A DNA stretch of 64,000 nucleotides, taken from contig NC_088170.1 of NCBI RefSeq assembly GCF_028769735.1, positions 44,684,585-44,748,584 on the forward strand, in the 5' to 3' direction. Positions 38,973 to 52,513 of this stretch are shown here, in pieces. Under the pieces are notes generated by a model. The model was not told where the DNA came from and made no database searches. It was given only the letters and a program-made list of their open reading frames with translations. The first letter of the stretch is position 1. Each line of letters opens with the position of its first letter. The DNA comes from Zonotrichia leucophrys gambelii (taxonomy: Eukaryota; Chordata; Aves; Passeriformes; Passerellidae). A program made the position numbers and the translations under genes.

Positions 38973-40429
38973 TTTTTTGGCAATCCAGAACAAATTCTTT
39001 GTGCAATTAAATGTTCTGTCATTCAGCATTTTTACAGAAATAATCAGAATTATGTGAAAGTCCTTACTTTTTTTTTCTGATTTATTCAATATTTTCAAGC
39101 ATTTTTCTTCTGCAAGGAGTATATTATCCATTAGAAATTTGTCATACAAATTCCTTCACTTGTGATATAACAAGTGCTGTCTTTTAAAATTAAGCTTATT
39201 TCTGATGAGGCAGTTAGTGTCTCTTTGATAAAGAATTACCTAATAATTTTGCTGCTACAATGTAAGTGATTACAGGTACCACAGTAAAACTTCAGTATTA
39301 AAAAGTCATGTTGTCAAGTGGGTTTAAAAGTACCCATTCTCTAACACAGTGATAAATCACATGAAATTGACAAAAACAATTCAAACATGAAATTGCTGTC
39401 AATGTATACTTAAGATAAAAGGTATCATTCTGTTGAATCTTTAGATAGAGGGTTTATGTTTCTGCATTTTAAGTAGTAGAAGGATACCTGGAAATATTAG
39501 TAGTTAGAGCCATGAGTGGAAATTTATTTTTGTATCTTTGGCAATGTGGGCATGAGACAGGGAGTTTATTAAGTAAATGTTCAAGCCTGAACCTTTTTGA
39601 ATGACTTTTTGTTGAGTTGGATCTTCATCTAAGAACAAATTTTAAAATTTTGGATATTACTCAATGGTTACCTCATCAATTAAAAATTTCATTGGCAAAT
39701 GCAAGAATCATAAAACTGTTGAAACTAAATGACTTGGTTTTGTTTTGTTTATTTGTTTGTTTGTTGCTGGATACAATAAAGCAGACATTCAATGTTTTAT
39801 TTAAAATCCAAAACACAATTTTATGGACAAAAGTTTTGTCTCATAGTTGGATGGTCCTTCACTTTTTGTGATGAAAAAAATTCAGAGAAACTGAGTGATC
39901 ATGACCAGTGGAGCAGAGCCAGGTACCAGCAGGGAACAGATTATTAGAGCTCTATCACATAGGGAAAATGTGTTGTTAACATCTGTGTCAGAGAGGTCAG
40001 GGCAATTGAAGACACCCTTGTCAGTGCTCTTTTAGAAGAAGACCATTAACACTCACAAATTTTACACAGATTTATCTCCAGGTATGATCTACACTATCCA
40101 CTATACTAAATATGCTAATGAAAAATATGTATATGGGATCACACAGCTCCTGTGTGCTTCAAAAGATTTGACACACACTGTCAACAATGGACAGTAGCCT
40201 ATTTTTCAAAAATAACCCTTGCCTACCAGACCTGATCCTCAGGGAGTCGGCAAAGACCATCACAAGAACAAGCTGAGCACTAAAAGTCGTAGTTCCAGTG
40301 TGTATGTATGAGCTCAAGACACATGCCAGCTTTATAGTACACTCGTTTTCTCATCCCATCCCAAACTCAGCTTGATGCTTCTCATCAGTACAGACAGAAT
40401 TTAAAGTTATCATCTCACCAGTGGTTTGG
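38973..40429. other. AT-rich non-coding stretch
   Basis: No gene recognised. A TTTG-rich low-complexity run lies at about 39735-39765. The stretch just before 40430 may already be diverged CR1. Confidence 0.45.
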
Positions 40430-41031
40430 CTCAGTCCGTGGGAAGGGAATTGAACAGAGAGGCAAATCTGGGACAGGGTTTATACACCATCAAAGAAGCA
40501 TCTGCAAAGAAAATTAGGTGTATCCTAGGATGTATCAGCAAGTGTAAGTAAGATGCCAAGAGAAATGATTGACATCTGGCATTGGTGAGAACCCATGTGG
40601 GGTATTGCCCCTGGTCTTGCACTCCACAGAGGAAGAAAAACCTTCTGGCGTGAGGCTGCAGAAGGCCATCAACATCAGGGGATGGAGCCCAGAGGTACAA
40701 AGAGAAGTTGTAAGAAGCAAGCTCGCCCAGCTGAAAGTACAGAAGAATAAAAGGTACTATTTCTGTTTCTTCAGCCACCTAATTGGACTCTCTGATTGGA
40801 AAGTTAGAGACAAAGGACCCGAGTTGGGCTTGGGAAATTCTGACTAGAAATAAGGAATAAGTTTTTGTACCACCAGGGCGGTAAAACATTGGAGGAAGAT
40901 GCCCAGTAGTTATTAGTCTTCTAGGCAAGGCTCTGAGAAACCTAATGTAGGCTTTCCCTAAGCAGGAGGTCAGAATAAGTGACCTCCAGAGGTCCTTTCC
41001 AACATAAATTATTCTGTGTTTCTATGATCCT
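40430..41031 (+). mobile_element. Diverged CR1 LINE, 3' part with tail
   Basis: The 3' end is clear: GAGGTCAGAATAAGTGACCT, then GAGGTCCTTTCCAACATAAA and ATTATTCTGTGTTTCTATGA, the CR1 terminus with its octamer-type repeats. Upstream, CTAGGATGTATCAGCAAGTG, a GGTGAGAACCCATGTGGGGTA block and GACTAGAAATAAGG match, with many changes, the end of CR1 ORF2. Frames are broken throughout, so the copy is old. The 5' limit is uncertain; the part from 40640 to 40840 is too diverged to align by eye. Confidence 0.7.
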
Positions 41032-42734
41032 TAGGAACTCAGCATGGTGTTTCCATTAACGAGAAAGGGATGCATTGGCAATAGTAAAAAACTATTATAA
41101 TTTTGCATAACTCTTGTAAAGGCAAAATAGAGCAGCTGGACTTTATATAGATAACTTTATTTTTGCCACTCTTATTAAAAGTCTAAGACAAACCAAGCAT
41201 GTCTTCCCTGAAATATGTATGTTTTGCTATGTTAAAAATCATGATAAGCCAGCCTTTCTGTAAGTTTTTTTTTAACTTGCAACTATGTATGTGGCACAAA
41301 ACTCAAAGTTCCTGCTTTTTGGACCTCTATGATATTATTTTCCTACTATTATTTTTACTATTATTATAATTATTTTTATTTTTGCTAATATCATTATTAA
41401 TGAGAATTTTAAAAAGGAAATAGTATCTACTCTCTTTTGCAAAAATATAAATTATGTGTATATGGATATATAATTGTTTGTAAAAAATTTTCAAATCTTG
41501 AGATGGAAAGTACTGAATAGATTTAGACTATTTCAGCTATTGTTAATACTTTTAAACCTGACAGTGTCCCAGCAAAAGCTGATCAACTCAAAAAAGAGAG
41601 CACATCTTACATTTCATTTTATTATTATTTTTATAACTTTAAATCTAAAAATACAGGGCACAATAAGGATTACGATATTCTAATGACCAATCCATCCAAG
41701 ATACTGCTATCAAGAAAAGAATCTTAGCTAGATATTAAAATCTAAAATTAGATGAAACAGAAACTTAGAGCTCTGTATAATAAGACATTCCACAGAGTGA
41801 AAGGGTCAAAGTATTGCCAAAGACATAGTGGTAGAAAGAGTAAGTTACTTTCTAAAATGACAAGCAGATAACCCTTATATTAAATAATTTCTGGTTATGC
41901 CCAATCTTTACACACAATTACTTGTTTCACTGTTTCTTTATACCAGATCAGGATTTCAACATCACGTGTCTGCTGGTGATATTACTGCTTGTTGCATTTG
42001 GTAATTTTGTATTAGTGTTTGAATGTTTTGGCTGCTTAGTTTTGTGTGAAATGCACCCTACATAGTGAACAGTCTGGGAGAGCTGCCAACAATAAATTGC
42101 AATAATCCAACCTTGATTTTGTAAAGGCATGAGTCAAAAGCTCAGCATCTTGCTGACACTGCAATTGTCTTAACCTTGTTATGTTCCTGAGATGGTAATA
42201 TGAAACCTTATCAATATTGTTGATGTGGCTCTCTGAGGAAAGCTGAGGGTCAAAAATTACTGGAATCCATCATGAAGAACATTTCTTCCAGGACTCCACT
42301 GTCCAGCAGCAGAACAGTGATTTAGCATTAAATTTTCACTGGAATGAGAGAGATACAGCCACTTGCCTATGGAAGCACAGTAGGATACAAGCAGAAGCAA
42401 AAAAAATTATATAAACCCCATCAAAATTAAATAAAAGCGTGTACTTACAATTTCACTGATTATTATCTGTTTTTAAGTTTGCCCTATAGGTTTTTACAGA
42501 CAAAATATAGATTTCTAGTCTGTTCCACATTCTCTGAAATCAAAAGTTTTCAGGAAGCCCATATCTGGTCTTTTATAGTTAGTGCATTGTAATGGTGTGG
42601 AAAAAGATCATGTTTTCTTCTTAAGGAATAGCGTGAGATGAAAGCAAATCAGATGAACTAAGACATTTTTCAGTAATAGACACACATAGACTTGTAGCTT
42701 CTTAATTGAGGTTTAGTTTTAGTTAGTTATTTAG
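41032..42734. other. AT-rich non-coding stretch
   Basis: No gene or recognised repeat. 41340-41480 is very AT-rich with repeated ATTATT/TTTATT motifs. Confidence 0.5.
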
Positions 42735-43239
42735 TTAGAAGGGGTGCTCTCCATAGAAGTGACCCATGCTGGGGCAGATCGTAAAGAACTGCAGCCCCTG
42801 GGAATGACTCATACTGGAGAACTTTATTGAGGACTGCCGTGGGAGGGACCCACTTCCACTTAAGAGGAAGGAGCAGCAGAGACGATGTGTGATCAGCTGA
42901 CTGCAGGTCCTATTCCAGTCCCTGTGGGTTTCTGGAGAGGCGCGACAGAGAAAATTGATAGTAAAGACGAGCCTGGGAATATGGGAGTATTGGTGGGGAG
43001 GATGCTTTTAAGTTTTTACTTTTTTATTTCTAATTATCCTACTCTGATTTGATTGGTAAAAAATGAAATCATTTTTCCCTGAGTCTGTTTGCCCTTTGAC
43101 AGTAACTGCTGAGTGATCTTCCCTCTCATCCCAACCCAAAAGCCTTTTGTTCTATTTTTTCTCACCATCCAGCTAAGGAAGGAAGTCATAAAGCAGTTTT
43201 GTTGGGCACCTGTTATCCAGCCAGGGGCAACCTATCACA
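42735..43239 (+). mobile_element. ERVL-like LTR remnant, U3-R-U5
   Basis: Blocks in order: AGTGACCCATGCTGGGGCAG, GGGAGGGACCCAC, AGGAGCAGCAGAGACGATG, a T-rich run leading to CTACTCTGATTTGATTGG, GAGTCTGTTTGCC, and GTTGGGCACCTG with CCAGCCAGGGGCAACC. The last part resembles the 3' end of avian ERVL-type LTRs, which close on a CCAGCCAGGGTCAACCCACCACA pattern; here it ends TATCACA (CA at 43238-43239). The expected polyadenylation signal after GATTGG is decayed to an A-run (GGTAAAAAATG). The 5' boundary is approximate, no target-site duplication was found and no internal viral region is seen. Assignment is from recalled consensus. Confidence 0.72.
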
Positions 43240-46200
43240 GCTGTGCATTTACTGTTTGTATTTTTACATCCCCACAGCATTGGATAAGAATTTGAAGGTT
43301 AGGGAGGTTATAATTTTACTCATGTTCCTCTTAATCTGTGTGGAGGCAGGTGCAGATGGCAGCTAACCAGTTCCTAGCTCAATTTCTGCAGTTGCTTCAT
43401 TGAATCTTCTGAACAATTTTACTCTCTGAAAGATGTCTGCATTGAATGATACGGAATTGTCCAGAGAGAATTTTTATGCTTAGAGGCTCGCTATCCCCTC
43501 CTGTGACCCCAATTCCCTTGAGTTTCAAGACATAATAGAGCCAAAGCCTGAAGCTCCCAACAATGTCTATTCTGTGATAGATTAGTGAGTTACTGGGTGA
43601 CATGTCTGTTAGGAGGTGACTGGCTATGTCTCTTTAGGGAATGAGCACCTGTTTAACCTGCTTTTTACTGTCTGTAAAACACTGCCATTGCAAAAGGCCT
43701 AGCAGACTCTCCATTCCTTAAGAACAGTCTGGTGTGGTCTCACCAGACTTGAAGAGATATGTTCCAGGCAAACTGGGTGCATCCAGCTTCTGCAACAGAC
43801 AAGCTGTGGGGAAAATAGTGAAGAGAAAGTGATGCTGGCAAGGAACCAGAGTGCAACAGTGCCCTTGGCACAGACATAGGTAGCTCTTTTGACTTACACC
43901 ATAAAGACCTTCAGCTGTGATCAGATAACAGATATGTTGATTGTAAACAGAAACCATTAGAGAATGACACAACTTCTTTCAAGCAAAAGGTTCAAAAGTC
44001 ATTTAGAATAACATGAAAGCACATTATTTTAATGAAAAGGCTATGTAATTACATCACATTTTCCCACATCAAAGTCACACTGTCATAAACTCCTGAGATG
44101 TGGGCCAAGGTTTTCAAGATGAAATGTAAAGTACTGTCAGTTTTCTTCTCATATAGAGGAACAAACTGCTCCTCCGTAGTATTGAGATCAGAATTGCACA
44201 TAAAGGTATTTAGTGAAATCTTTCCAATCATTGGCTAAGCTAATTATTGTTTTCAAAGTATACTAAGCTTGAAAACCACCCACTATCTTCCTGATGTCTT
44301 CTCAGGAGAAGAAAGACAGGAAGAATTTGGTTGGCTCAGAACAATTTTCTTCATCTCTGGCGCTACCCATTTCTGGGCTATGTTATGAGAAAGCCACCAG
44401 ATCACTGTACAGGGAAGGAGGTGACTTTGCATTTCACAAAAAACCCTCCTTTGGAAAAGGGGAGCATTTCCTATTACTGATGTCCTTCATCTTCGCTCCA
44501 CTGAACTAATTTAGTCCACAGAGGGAAGATCTCCTTGATAACAAGAGAGAGCTTTTTGCTGGCAAAAGCATTCAAGTAAAAAACTGAGTTATAAAAGAAA
44601 AGAACTTGAGTTCAGGCACGAAATCCTTTTTTTAGTGGCTGTTGGAAGCCACACTTCAAAGGAGCTTCAATCCATATATCAGAAGGATCAAAAAACTGTT
44701 TGGTGTGTTGTTTTTTTTTTGTTGTTGTTGTTTGGGTGGGGAGGGTGTTTATTTGTTTGAATAAATAAGTAAATAAGTAAATAAATAAGGACAATTTTAC
44801 CTCCAGAAATACTGGACACACACAGGGGAAAAATTGCATAATCTTTCATCATTGAGAAGGTAATTTGTTGGCCTCAGGTCAATGGTTGGATAAAGCTGTG
44901 AGTTCTGCATTACAGCTAGTTACTTTAAATCCAGCCTATGAATATGGGTACCATCTCAGAGCAACATAATTTTATATTTTTTTTAATAACTGTACACAGT
45001 GATTAGTTGAAAAATACATGCCTATTTCCATCAGTACTTTTAAGGCCCAATACAACATACATACTGAATCCATATTGCATTGGGATATTTCATGTTGTAT
45101 CTTTTGACTGGTATAGAACTAAGCAGCAAATTTGCAGACCAACATTTCTTTAAATTCACTCTGAAAGCTGTGAGAAGAGGAAATATAGAGCAATAATGCA
45201 GAACAACCCGTGTTCTAAATATAGCCCTTTTTTCAATTTATGTGTTTCCAATTTATAACTAATTTTGGATAAAAGGGGATAAAATCAATGATCTGTTAGA
45301 TTCTGTGTTGCCAGTAAACTGCCTGCCAATTCCCACTCCCTGAATGTGTTATAGCAGCACAATGTCCCCAGATGCTGGCTGGAAAGCCAAACTACAATTA
45401 CTTACCAAACAGAGAACTACTGAGATACAGTACAGCACTCTCTTTGATTTTTATGGCAAATTATTAAAAACCATAAAAGAAGTAGGGACCTGTTAGTAGT
45501 TAAGCTAACCAATGATTACATGTAATTCTTCTCGTCTTTCCATCTGGAATATGTTCTTCGTATTTATTTTGACTTTTATAACAGTTCTTATAAAGCAGAA
45601 TCCCTTCTAAAATAGTATTCCAACAATCAGCTCTATAATTTCATTAAAACCAGGCTTTCCTAAAGGTATTAGCAACTTTAAAGACTGTAAGCAAGAAGTC
45701 TGCTCTGCACACACATGGATTATATACTGTCTTTGCTTTTATAGGCAACATGTATTGGGTGTTGAGATAATTAGGTCCCCAGGGTCTCTGGATACTGACT
45801 GAATAATGTCTCAGTATCTAGGGTCTCCTTCTCATGTGGAAACAGAGCTGAAAATCACTGCTAAATTTTCTTTAAATTTCCTGATGGGTTTAATAAGTCT
45901 GTGCTACTGTACTACACTACAGTTAAGCTGATACATTTTCAGATGTTTGTACAGTATTTTCTTTTCTATGAAAATATCCCGTAGTAACTCTCAGTTTGAA
46001 AAGGATATTCACAGCAGGGTCATGATGTTGCAGATACCCATTATCAGATGGGATAATGAAGGGAATATGTATGTACTCTTTGAAAGATCTGGTGGCACTA
46101 TGGATTTTGGCAGGTCAAGGCAAAGCAATATTATATGGAAGTGGAATTTATTTACTAGCACACAATCCACCTGAATAGCTCATTTCAGAGCCTGCAGAGT

Positions 46201-46643
46201 GCTTAAACACATTTATTAAACACACCTTGATGATTAAGGCTTTTTTTCCTCTTACCTTTGATAGAGGGCATCAGCCTCAAGAAGTAATTAATGGATTTTC
46301 TTCTCTAATCTAATTAAATGAAGGGAAGATTTCCACGGTTCATTTACTTTTAAACAGAAATATGCATCTTTGCTTTCCAGATGATTTTGTGTTTTTGTAC
46401 AGGTGATATATCAACATTAAGAAGACTCCTTATGGTTCATACTCTTGGCCTGTTGAAAGCTTTCTCTTTGTCTTCACTTCCTACCTGCCCCTCACCAGGA
46501 GGCTCCCATGGTTCTTGTCCCCAGCTTGTCCCAAGTTGCTCCCTTCTCTCTTGTTGCACAGTGTGGGAGGAAAAGAGGTATGAGAGATGTGCCTTCTACC
46601 TGATTTGTTCATAACTTTCTTTTCAATGAAGAAGGAAGCCCCT
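43240..46643. other. AT-rich non-coding stretch
   Basis: No gene or recognised transposon. It contains a T-run/(GTT)n segment at 44710-44732 and an (AATA)n-type run at 44760-44789. Near 46380-46401 an acceptor-like CTTTCCAG and a donor-like ACAG|GTGATA bracket 22 bp, probably by chance. Confidence 0.5.
44710..44789. repeat. Poly-T/(GTT)n and (AATA)n simple repeats
   Basis: A run of about 11 T is followed by four GTT units. After a G-rich gap (GGGTGGGGAGGG) comes an imperfect AATA/AAGTA tetranucleotide array. It is low-complexity DNA with no coding value. Confidence 0.85.
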
Positions 46644-46866
46644 TGTTACAGTGCTGGTTTTGACTGGGATAGAGGTAATGACACTGTTATGTGTGTGATG
46701 GAGCCCTGCTTTGCTAGGGAGAGCTGAAGACCTGCCTGCTCATGGGAGGCGCTGAATGAATCTCTTGTTTTTCTTTTGCCTGTGTGCATGACTTCTGCTT
46801 TACCTACTAAACTATGAATTCTCTCTCTTTTACTCTTCTGATTCTCTCACACATCCCATCACACAT
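46644..46866 (+). mobile_element. ERVL-like LTR remnant, plus strand
   Basis: It begins TGTTACAGTGCTGG, then TTTTGACTGGGATAGAGGTAA, the opening of the avian TGTCCTGGTTTTGGCTGGGATAGAG-type LTR. A shortened middle follows with GCTTTGCTAGGG and ATGGGAGGCGCTGAATGAAT, then TGCTTTACCTACTAAACTATG (a decayed ATTAAA signal as ACTAAA, 46806-46811). It closes with TTTACTCTTCTGATTCTCTC and CATCCCATCAC. The end of U5 is missing or diverged, so the right boundary is approximate. No internal retroviral sequence is adjacent. Confidence 0.78.
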
Positions 46867-49800
46867 TCCTGGCTTGGCAAATGTGTGTTCAGCGCTGAAA
46901 ATGGATTAGAATGTGGCTTTAAAAGCAGAAAGTGATGTGATGTCACAGGGACTGGATTTTGGCAGCAAAACCCTTGGTACATCTTGGCAATTTCTGACAC
47001 CTTCTTCAGCTTGTGTCTGGTTCAAATCCACAGATGCTTACAAAGGAATTTTTCCAAAGAGGAGTGCTCTGGAATGCATTATGGACTTCCTAAGAAACAG
47101 CCTTGTGCAGAGGGAACAGCTGATTTACATGGCAGAACATTTAGGTGTGCAATTATAGGCATATATACTGTATTTTCAAACACTTGAAAAAGTCTATCCT
47201 GTTGTTTTATCCTAGGTCTGATGAAGGAAATGAGCCATCCAAGCCTGCACCTTGGGTGGAAGGTATTTGGTGAAATTTTGTCTTTCCTGAATGGGTGTAG
47301 AAAACTAGAAAAGCACTGGCATGGTCTGGGTATTACAAATTTGGAGGGCAGAATTTGACCTGTAGCATGCAGGCTTGTAATTCTCTGTCATAAAACCTCC
47401 CATAAATCCAGACAGGAAACTGCTTTTTCTAGAGAATATGGTGCATGTCTGGACATATATTTGTTTTTTTTCTTTCTTCTTAAGAAAGGAACATTCTGCA
47501 ATCCAATAAATCTGTTAAGAGTAAACTCTGATCCTTGCAGTTTTCCTTTCTAGAGGATCTCAGGGAAATAATCATAAGTGTTTAGTTTTACTTATTATTA
47601 CTAAAAGTTGCTTTTACCTTAAAATCTCCTGCCTGGTAAAGATTGTGATGGCCCTTTGTTTTCATTCAAGAATTTCAGACACAATCCAATTCCAATTAAG
47701 TGTACTAAAATACTGGTAATAAAGAATTAAAAGAGGTAATTTCTGTGATTCTTTTGATTTTCTTTCTTGTTTTAATTTTCAAAGAGTCCAGTGACAGCAT
47801 AAAGAGCAGGATTAAAATTCAAAAGAATTTGATTTTTTTAAAATATTTTTATTTGAGTAGGTTTTTAAAAACTTTTTGTGTCAGAGTAAGACTCATTCCA
47901 CCTACAAATGAGAAGTCTACTCGCTTAAGTTAAGGATATAGAGAAATATACTGAGGATTTAGGAAGTTATTAGAGGACCCCATTATGTTCAGCATTCTTG
48001 AATTGGTTATTGTAAATGAGATAAAGCCCTTTTCCCTGTTCACAACATAATCACTGACATAGAGAAAGAGGATCAGTCTCCTGTCTCTGCAAATGAATTA
48101 GAATTAAAATATTCCAAAAGCTAAATCTTTCAGATCGCAGGACAGAAACACTGGCTTTTATATAGTGCCTGCATTCTCTGTTGCATTGTCTCTGTCTGGG
48201 AGCAAATATGGTAAGTAAATCTAATGTTAGCTGTAATCCCTAAGTGTTTGGATATTTTCTGTATCACTTCATCTAGCAGACAAATAAGTTAGTATACAGT
48301 TGAAAATGAAACCAAATACTTTCGCATGAAAAAAATACCCCAAGTACTTCTGCAACAAAGAACTTTCCTATTTGAGCATTCTGAGCAGCTAAAGTAGGAA
48401 TGATAGTTTATAGTCTAGGCTTTGACACCAGAATACTTCATATTTAATTTCCTGAAACATGTGTTCCTGCTCTTGACAGCATAGAATGACAACAAAATAA
48501 AGTACAAAGGCCTTGGATATGATATACTGCTCCCATAGTCCTGGAGTGGTCTCTGCAGGCTCCAGGTAAGTGCCAAAAGCTGCCATAATATCAGCTATAG
48601 CACAATTAATTTATTCCATATTGCTCCCTTTAATGATCTTTCAGCAGTACCAAACTGATTTCATTTCTACAGCTACTGTTCTTCCCTATCTCATCTTCAT
48701 TCTTTCTCCCAGCTTGAATTAAATAAGAGAGGTGAGAGATTTATTTTTGATAGTTCATTGTTATAAAGGGGATAGCTCTGCAGCATTGTATAATATAAAA
48801 ATCTTCATTACACAGATATATTTGAATGCATTCTTCTCCAAAGAAAGCCATATAGTTGAATTAACTCTTAGTGTACTCCACACGTAAAGTATCCCTTTGA
48901 TTGTGCTACAGCTCAGTAAGCACTGCTGGATGGCAACAGGGAGGGAAAGGTTGCCAGCACTTTCAGAAAGGTAGCAGACTGGAAGTTTGCTTCTTGTAGT
49001 CATCCTGACACACTGTAATAAAACTCAGCAAGCAATCACAGTTTTGATTTATATTTGAGTGACCACACAGTTCTACAAAGACATATTAATATGCAATCAC
49101 TTGACTGCACACTGGATTCACATTGTGGATGCTTGTGTATTGTGTCCTATGGAGATTTTGACTCAGATGTGCCAGCAGCTCACTTCTACACCATTAAAGC
49201 TGCTGGATCTTTTCTGATTCAATCTTCAAAGAGAGATAAAGTGCTTTTGGAAGGCTATAGGGAGTAATTGCTTTTTGACATATTGGATGGATTGAGACAG
49301 CTAGGGAGTTTCATTTTGCAGGGAAAATTTTATAATTTACTTGTGTGTATATATCCAAACTAATTAATATTCTAAGTCTGTAGAATCATTAAGAAAAGTG
49401 TGTGCAATTCTGTTTACTGTAACAAACTAGTGATTAGTCTGAATCACTAATAGCTTTGGACTAACTTGCACCCACCAGAGCAGAGATGTACGAAAGGATG
49501 GGAGAATTCTTGGAAGCAAGAGGCAGGAACAGGCATGGCAAAAAGTTGTGATTTGGCCCAGCTGCATGGAGTGGCATTGCACTGAGAGCAAAAGTGGGAA
49601 ATAGTTTATTGCTTTTCATATTGAGCAAAGGTGGTGGGAGTGCACATGCTGCACTCTCCCTGCTGAAACAGTGAGTCCCAATTTCCCAGTTTGCTCTACA
49701 GGAAGCATTATATCTGAGTCCTGTGTGCTCCTAGTGGGATAGTGTGGTCACATCACATTTCCTTCCTTGAAACATATTTCAAAAATCCCATATAATCTTT

Positions 49801-52039
49801 ACCATAATAGATCTTGTTTCAAATAGCTTTCAGTTGAAATGCAATAGAAAATTCAGCTGATGTGGATAGATCAGTGTGGCATGAAATAAACTGCTGATTG
49901 AGAAAAATGATGAAAATCTTCATGCATGGCTTTCGACATGTGAAGAAAAACATGTAAAATCCCAGTGTCTGTTCCAAAATGTAATCAAACTGTCATATGG
50001 AGGGCTGATAATCCTGTTTTTTCAAGTCAGAGTTTTTAGAGTGAGAGTACAGCTAGAAGGACTTTGACAGGTAAGACTTGTGTTTGACATGAAGAAGGGA
50101 AAAGTAATAGCAGGACTCAAAGGGAGAGATAAATTTATTAATCATCTTTGAAGCAATATTGCTCCACATACTATTAGGAGAATATGGGCTGTATGACAAG
50201 ATGAGTTTCTGTGTAGAATAGAGAGATCTTAAAGATAAAAGAATGTGTAAAGTTTGAAGTCTGGAATCTTGAATTGTCACTGAAGCTTGAGTCAAAGACT
50301 ATTGACCTGAAAGACAAGTGGAAGGACAACCTTGTGGAACAGATCTGAAAAAGTTAGGTTGAAAACTGGAGGAGGAAAAAAATGAACTCATCTGACCTTA
50401 GAACTTCTGTCATAAATATTTCCTAATATAGGAGTAGGAATGGAGGAAATAATGCCAAAGGTGACCCACATTTAAAAATAACAAAAGAAATATTGTAATG
50501 TGAAAGATAACTGGAAGAGGCAAAGGGGAGATTTAAAGCACAAAGGGAATCAACAGGTCCATGTGTAAAACAGAGGAGTAGGGGAGGGAAGAGGAGAGAA
50601 GTAAAAAGAAGGGGAAAGCAGGAGATCAGGAAACATAATGTGGCAAAGGCATGAAGTGGAGGGTGACATCATAAGAGGAGAGTTAAAGTCATCAGCAAAA
50701 AAAATGGTGGTTGGAGAAGACCAAGGGAGCAACAATCTGTGGTGAATAGAAGAGCTCCAGACTGAATGATGTGATTGGAAAAAGGAGCTATGGGCTGAGA
50801 TGATTTATGGACTGATTTCAGTAAGGATGGTAATCAAAGAAGGTTTTATTTTCTACCCCAAGGATGATTTTAAATAGTTTTAAATTCAAGCTTTAGGCAT
50901 AAAAGGCATAGGTAACTGAATCATGAGTTCAGTTTCTCAAAAATACTTTAGTCATACTATCCTTTTACTACTTCTGATCTCTTGTTTTTTTTTTTTTTTT
51001 TTTATTTTTTAATTTAGTTTCAGCAAAATGAATGAAGATGGTACTTATTCAGGCCAGGCAATTCAATGCTCCCACCCAGGCTTGGATCCTATTTGAAATT
51101 CAGATATTAGCATTCCCAGAATAATAATTTCTGTAGATGACTGCACACAGTTAGGTAAAGTCCAACAAAGTTTGGGACAAAAGAGAAGAGTATCTAAATA
51201 GCTTATCTACCCAGAGAATATGGCAGGCCCAGAAGAAGGAAGGTAGGTAGATGAGACACATGACAAAGACTGGAACCCATTCAAAGTTTTTGTTGTACTT
51301 GCAATTCTACTCATGTGATTGTGATACTCAGTTTTTACCAGTGTGACTATTTTACATATGATCCCAGATTGGTGTGCATGACTAATTATAAAAAGTTGTG
51401 AAGTATGATTTTGAAAGTTACTGGTTCATATATTTTGATAATTTTAATTATTTAAACAGGAAGAAAAGATCATTGTGATTGAACTGCACAAGCTAAGAAA
51501 GTATTGCAATGTTATTAAACTTTATAGCTTATAATATAAGTAAATTGCTTGTGCAAAGCAGGAAATTTTTCCTTTCTATGACTCTGAATATTAAGTACTG
51601 GCTGCTGCCCAAGAAAAGGTAATAAGCAAGATGGGACAGTCAATTTATTGGATATGTCAAATTCAGGTTTCCTTTGAAAGAGGGAGCTCTAACCTGTGTC
51701 TCTCAATTCTCATAAATACAAGGAGCCATATATTTGAGCACTGAGCAGTTATTTTTCTCTTCTTGAATATACAGCATGGCATCCTTTTGACATTTTGTCT
51801 AAATACGTAAATCAAAATGGTTGTCATAACCTATCTGGTACTGCCTGCAGCACAGGGGGAGGTCGTTTTTTTTCCTAATGTAGTAAAGCTGTTAAAGAAT
51901 CCCTTTTCAGTTTAAGTGTATTTTGCCATATGGTATAAGAAATAAAGTTTTCAAAATGCCTTGAGCTTTTAACCAAGGGAACACAAAACAAGATGCTCAG
52001 TAAACAAAGAGATCAGATGTATATCTATACCTGTGTACA
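46867..52039. other. AT-rich non-coding stretch
   Basis: No gene or recognised transposon. 50330-50730 is strongly purine-biased on the plus strand (GGAGGAAAAA, GGGGAGGGAAGAGGAG and similar). A pure T run of 19 lies at 50985-51003. Frames are 81 codons or fewer. Confidence 0.5.
50985..51003. repeat. Poly-T run of 19
   Basis: Nineteen consecutive T followed by ATTTTTTAATTTA. It could be the reverse complement of a poly-A tail, but no retrocopy is recognised beside it. Confidence 0.9.
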
Positions 52040-52378
52040 TACACGAGGAGCAGCTGAGGGAACTGGGATTCTTTAGCCTACAGAAGAGAAGGCTCAGGAG
52101 AGACCTTATCTCTCTTTACAACTGCCTCAAAGGAGGTTGCAACCATGTAGGGATCTGCCTTTGCTCCCAGGCAACTACCATCAAGGTAAGAGGAAATGGC
52201 CTCAAGCTGCACCACAGGAAGTTCAGGTTGGAGATCAGGAAGAATTTCTTCCCTGAATGTGTGGTTACACGTTGGAACAGGTTCTCCAGGGAGGTGGTTG
52301 AATCAACATCCCTGGAAGTATTCCAAAAGTGACTATATGTGGCACTTAGTGCTATGCTTTAATTACAAGGTGGTGTTG
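52040..52378 (+). mobile_element. CR1 LINE ORF2 C-terminus and 3' UTR
   Basis: The plus-strand frame 52033-52332 reads through a recognisable CR1 ORF2 end: [12 protein letters not shown] then K-R-R-L-R-R-D-L-I, a C-L-K-G-G-C block, [19 protein letters not shown] and [11 protein letters not shown]. It stops at a TGA where CR1 ORF2 normally ends, within a GTATTCCAAAAGTGA pattern. The 3' UTR follows (GTGGCACTTAGTGCTATG, CAAGGTGGTGTTG) and breaks off before the octamer tail. About 100 codons remain uninterrupted, so this copy is younger than the others here. It is nonetheless strongly 5'-truncated and inactive. Confidence 0.95.
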
Positions 52379-52393
52379 TGAACCAAACAAAAG

Positions 52394-52422
52394 GCTGCCT
52401 TGCTAATCGACCCAAATATAAT
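52394..52422 (+). repeat. 29-bp repeat, copy 1
   Basis: GCTGCCTTG, then CTAATCGACCCAAATATAAT. It matches 54242-54270 at 26 of 29 positions. Family unknown. Confidence 0.6.
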
Positions 52423-52444
52423 TTTGGACTTGATTATCTTGGAG

Positions 52445-52457
52445 ATCTATCTATCTG

Positions 52458-52509
<52 letters not shown>
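52445..52509. repeat. (ATCT)n tetranucleotide microsatellite
   Basis: About 16 units of ATCT with a single G-for-A interruption at 52457. It directly adjoins the (CCAT)n array. Confidence 0.97.
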
Positions 52510-52513
52510 ATCT

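Noticed and set aside
46380..46401. 22-bp micro-exon between CTTTCCAG and GTGATA
   Set aside because: Very short, weak donor, and no supporting exon nearby.
52033..52332. 100-codon frame as a possible host gene
   Set aside because: Its residues are those of the CR1 ORF2 C-terminus, so it is a transposon remnant.
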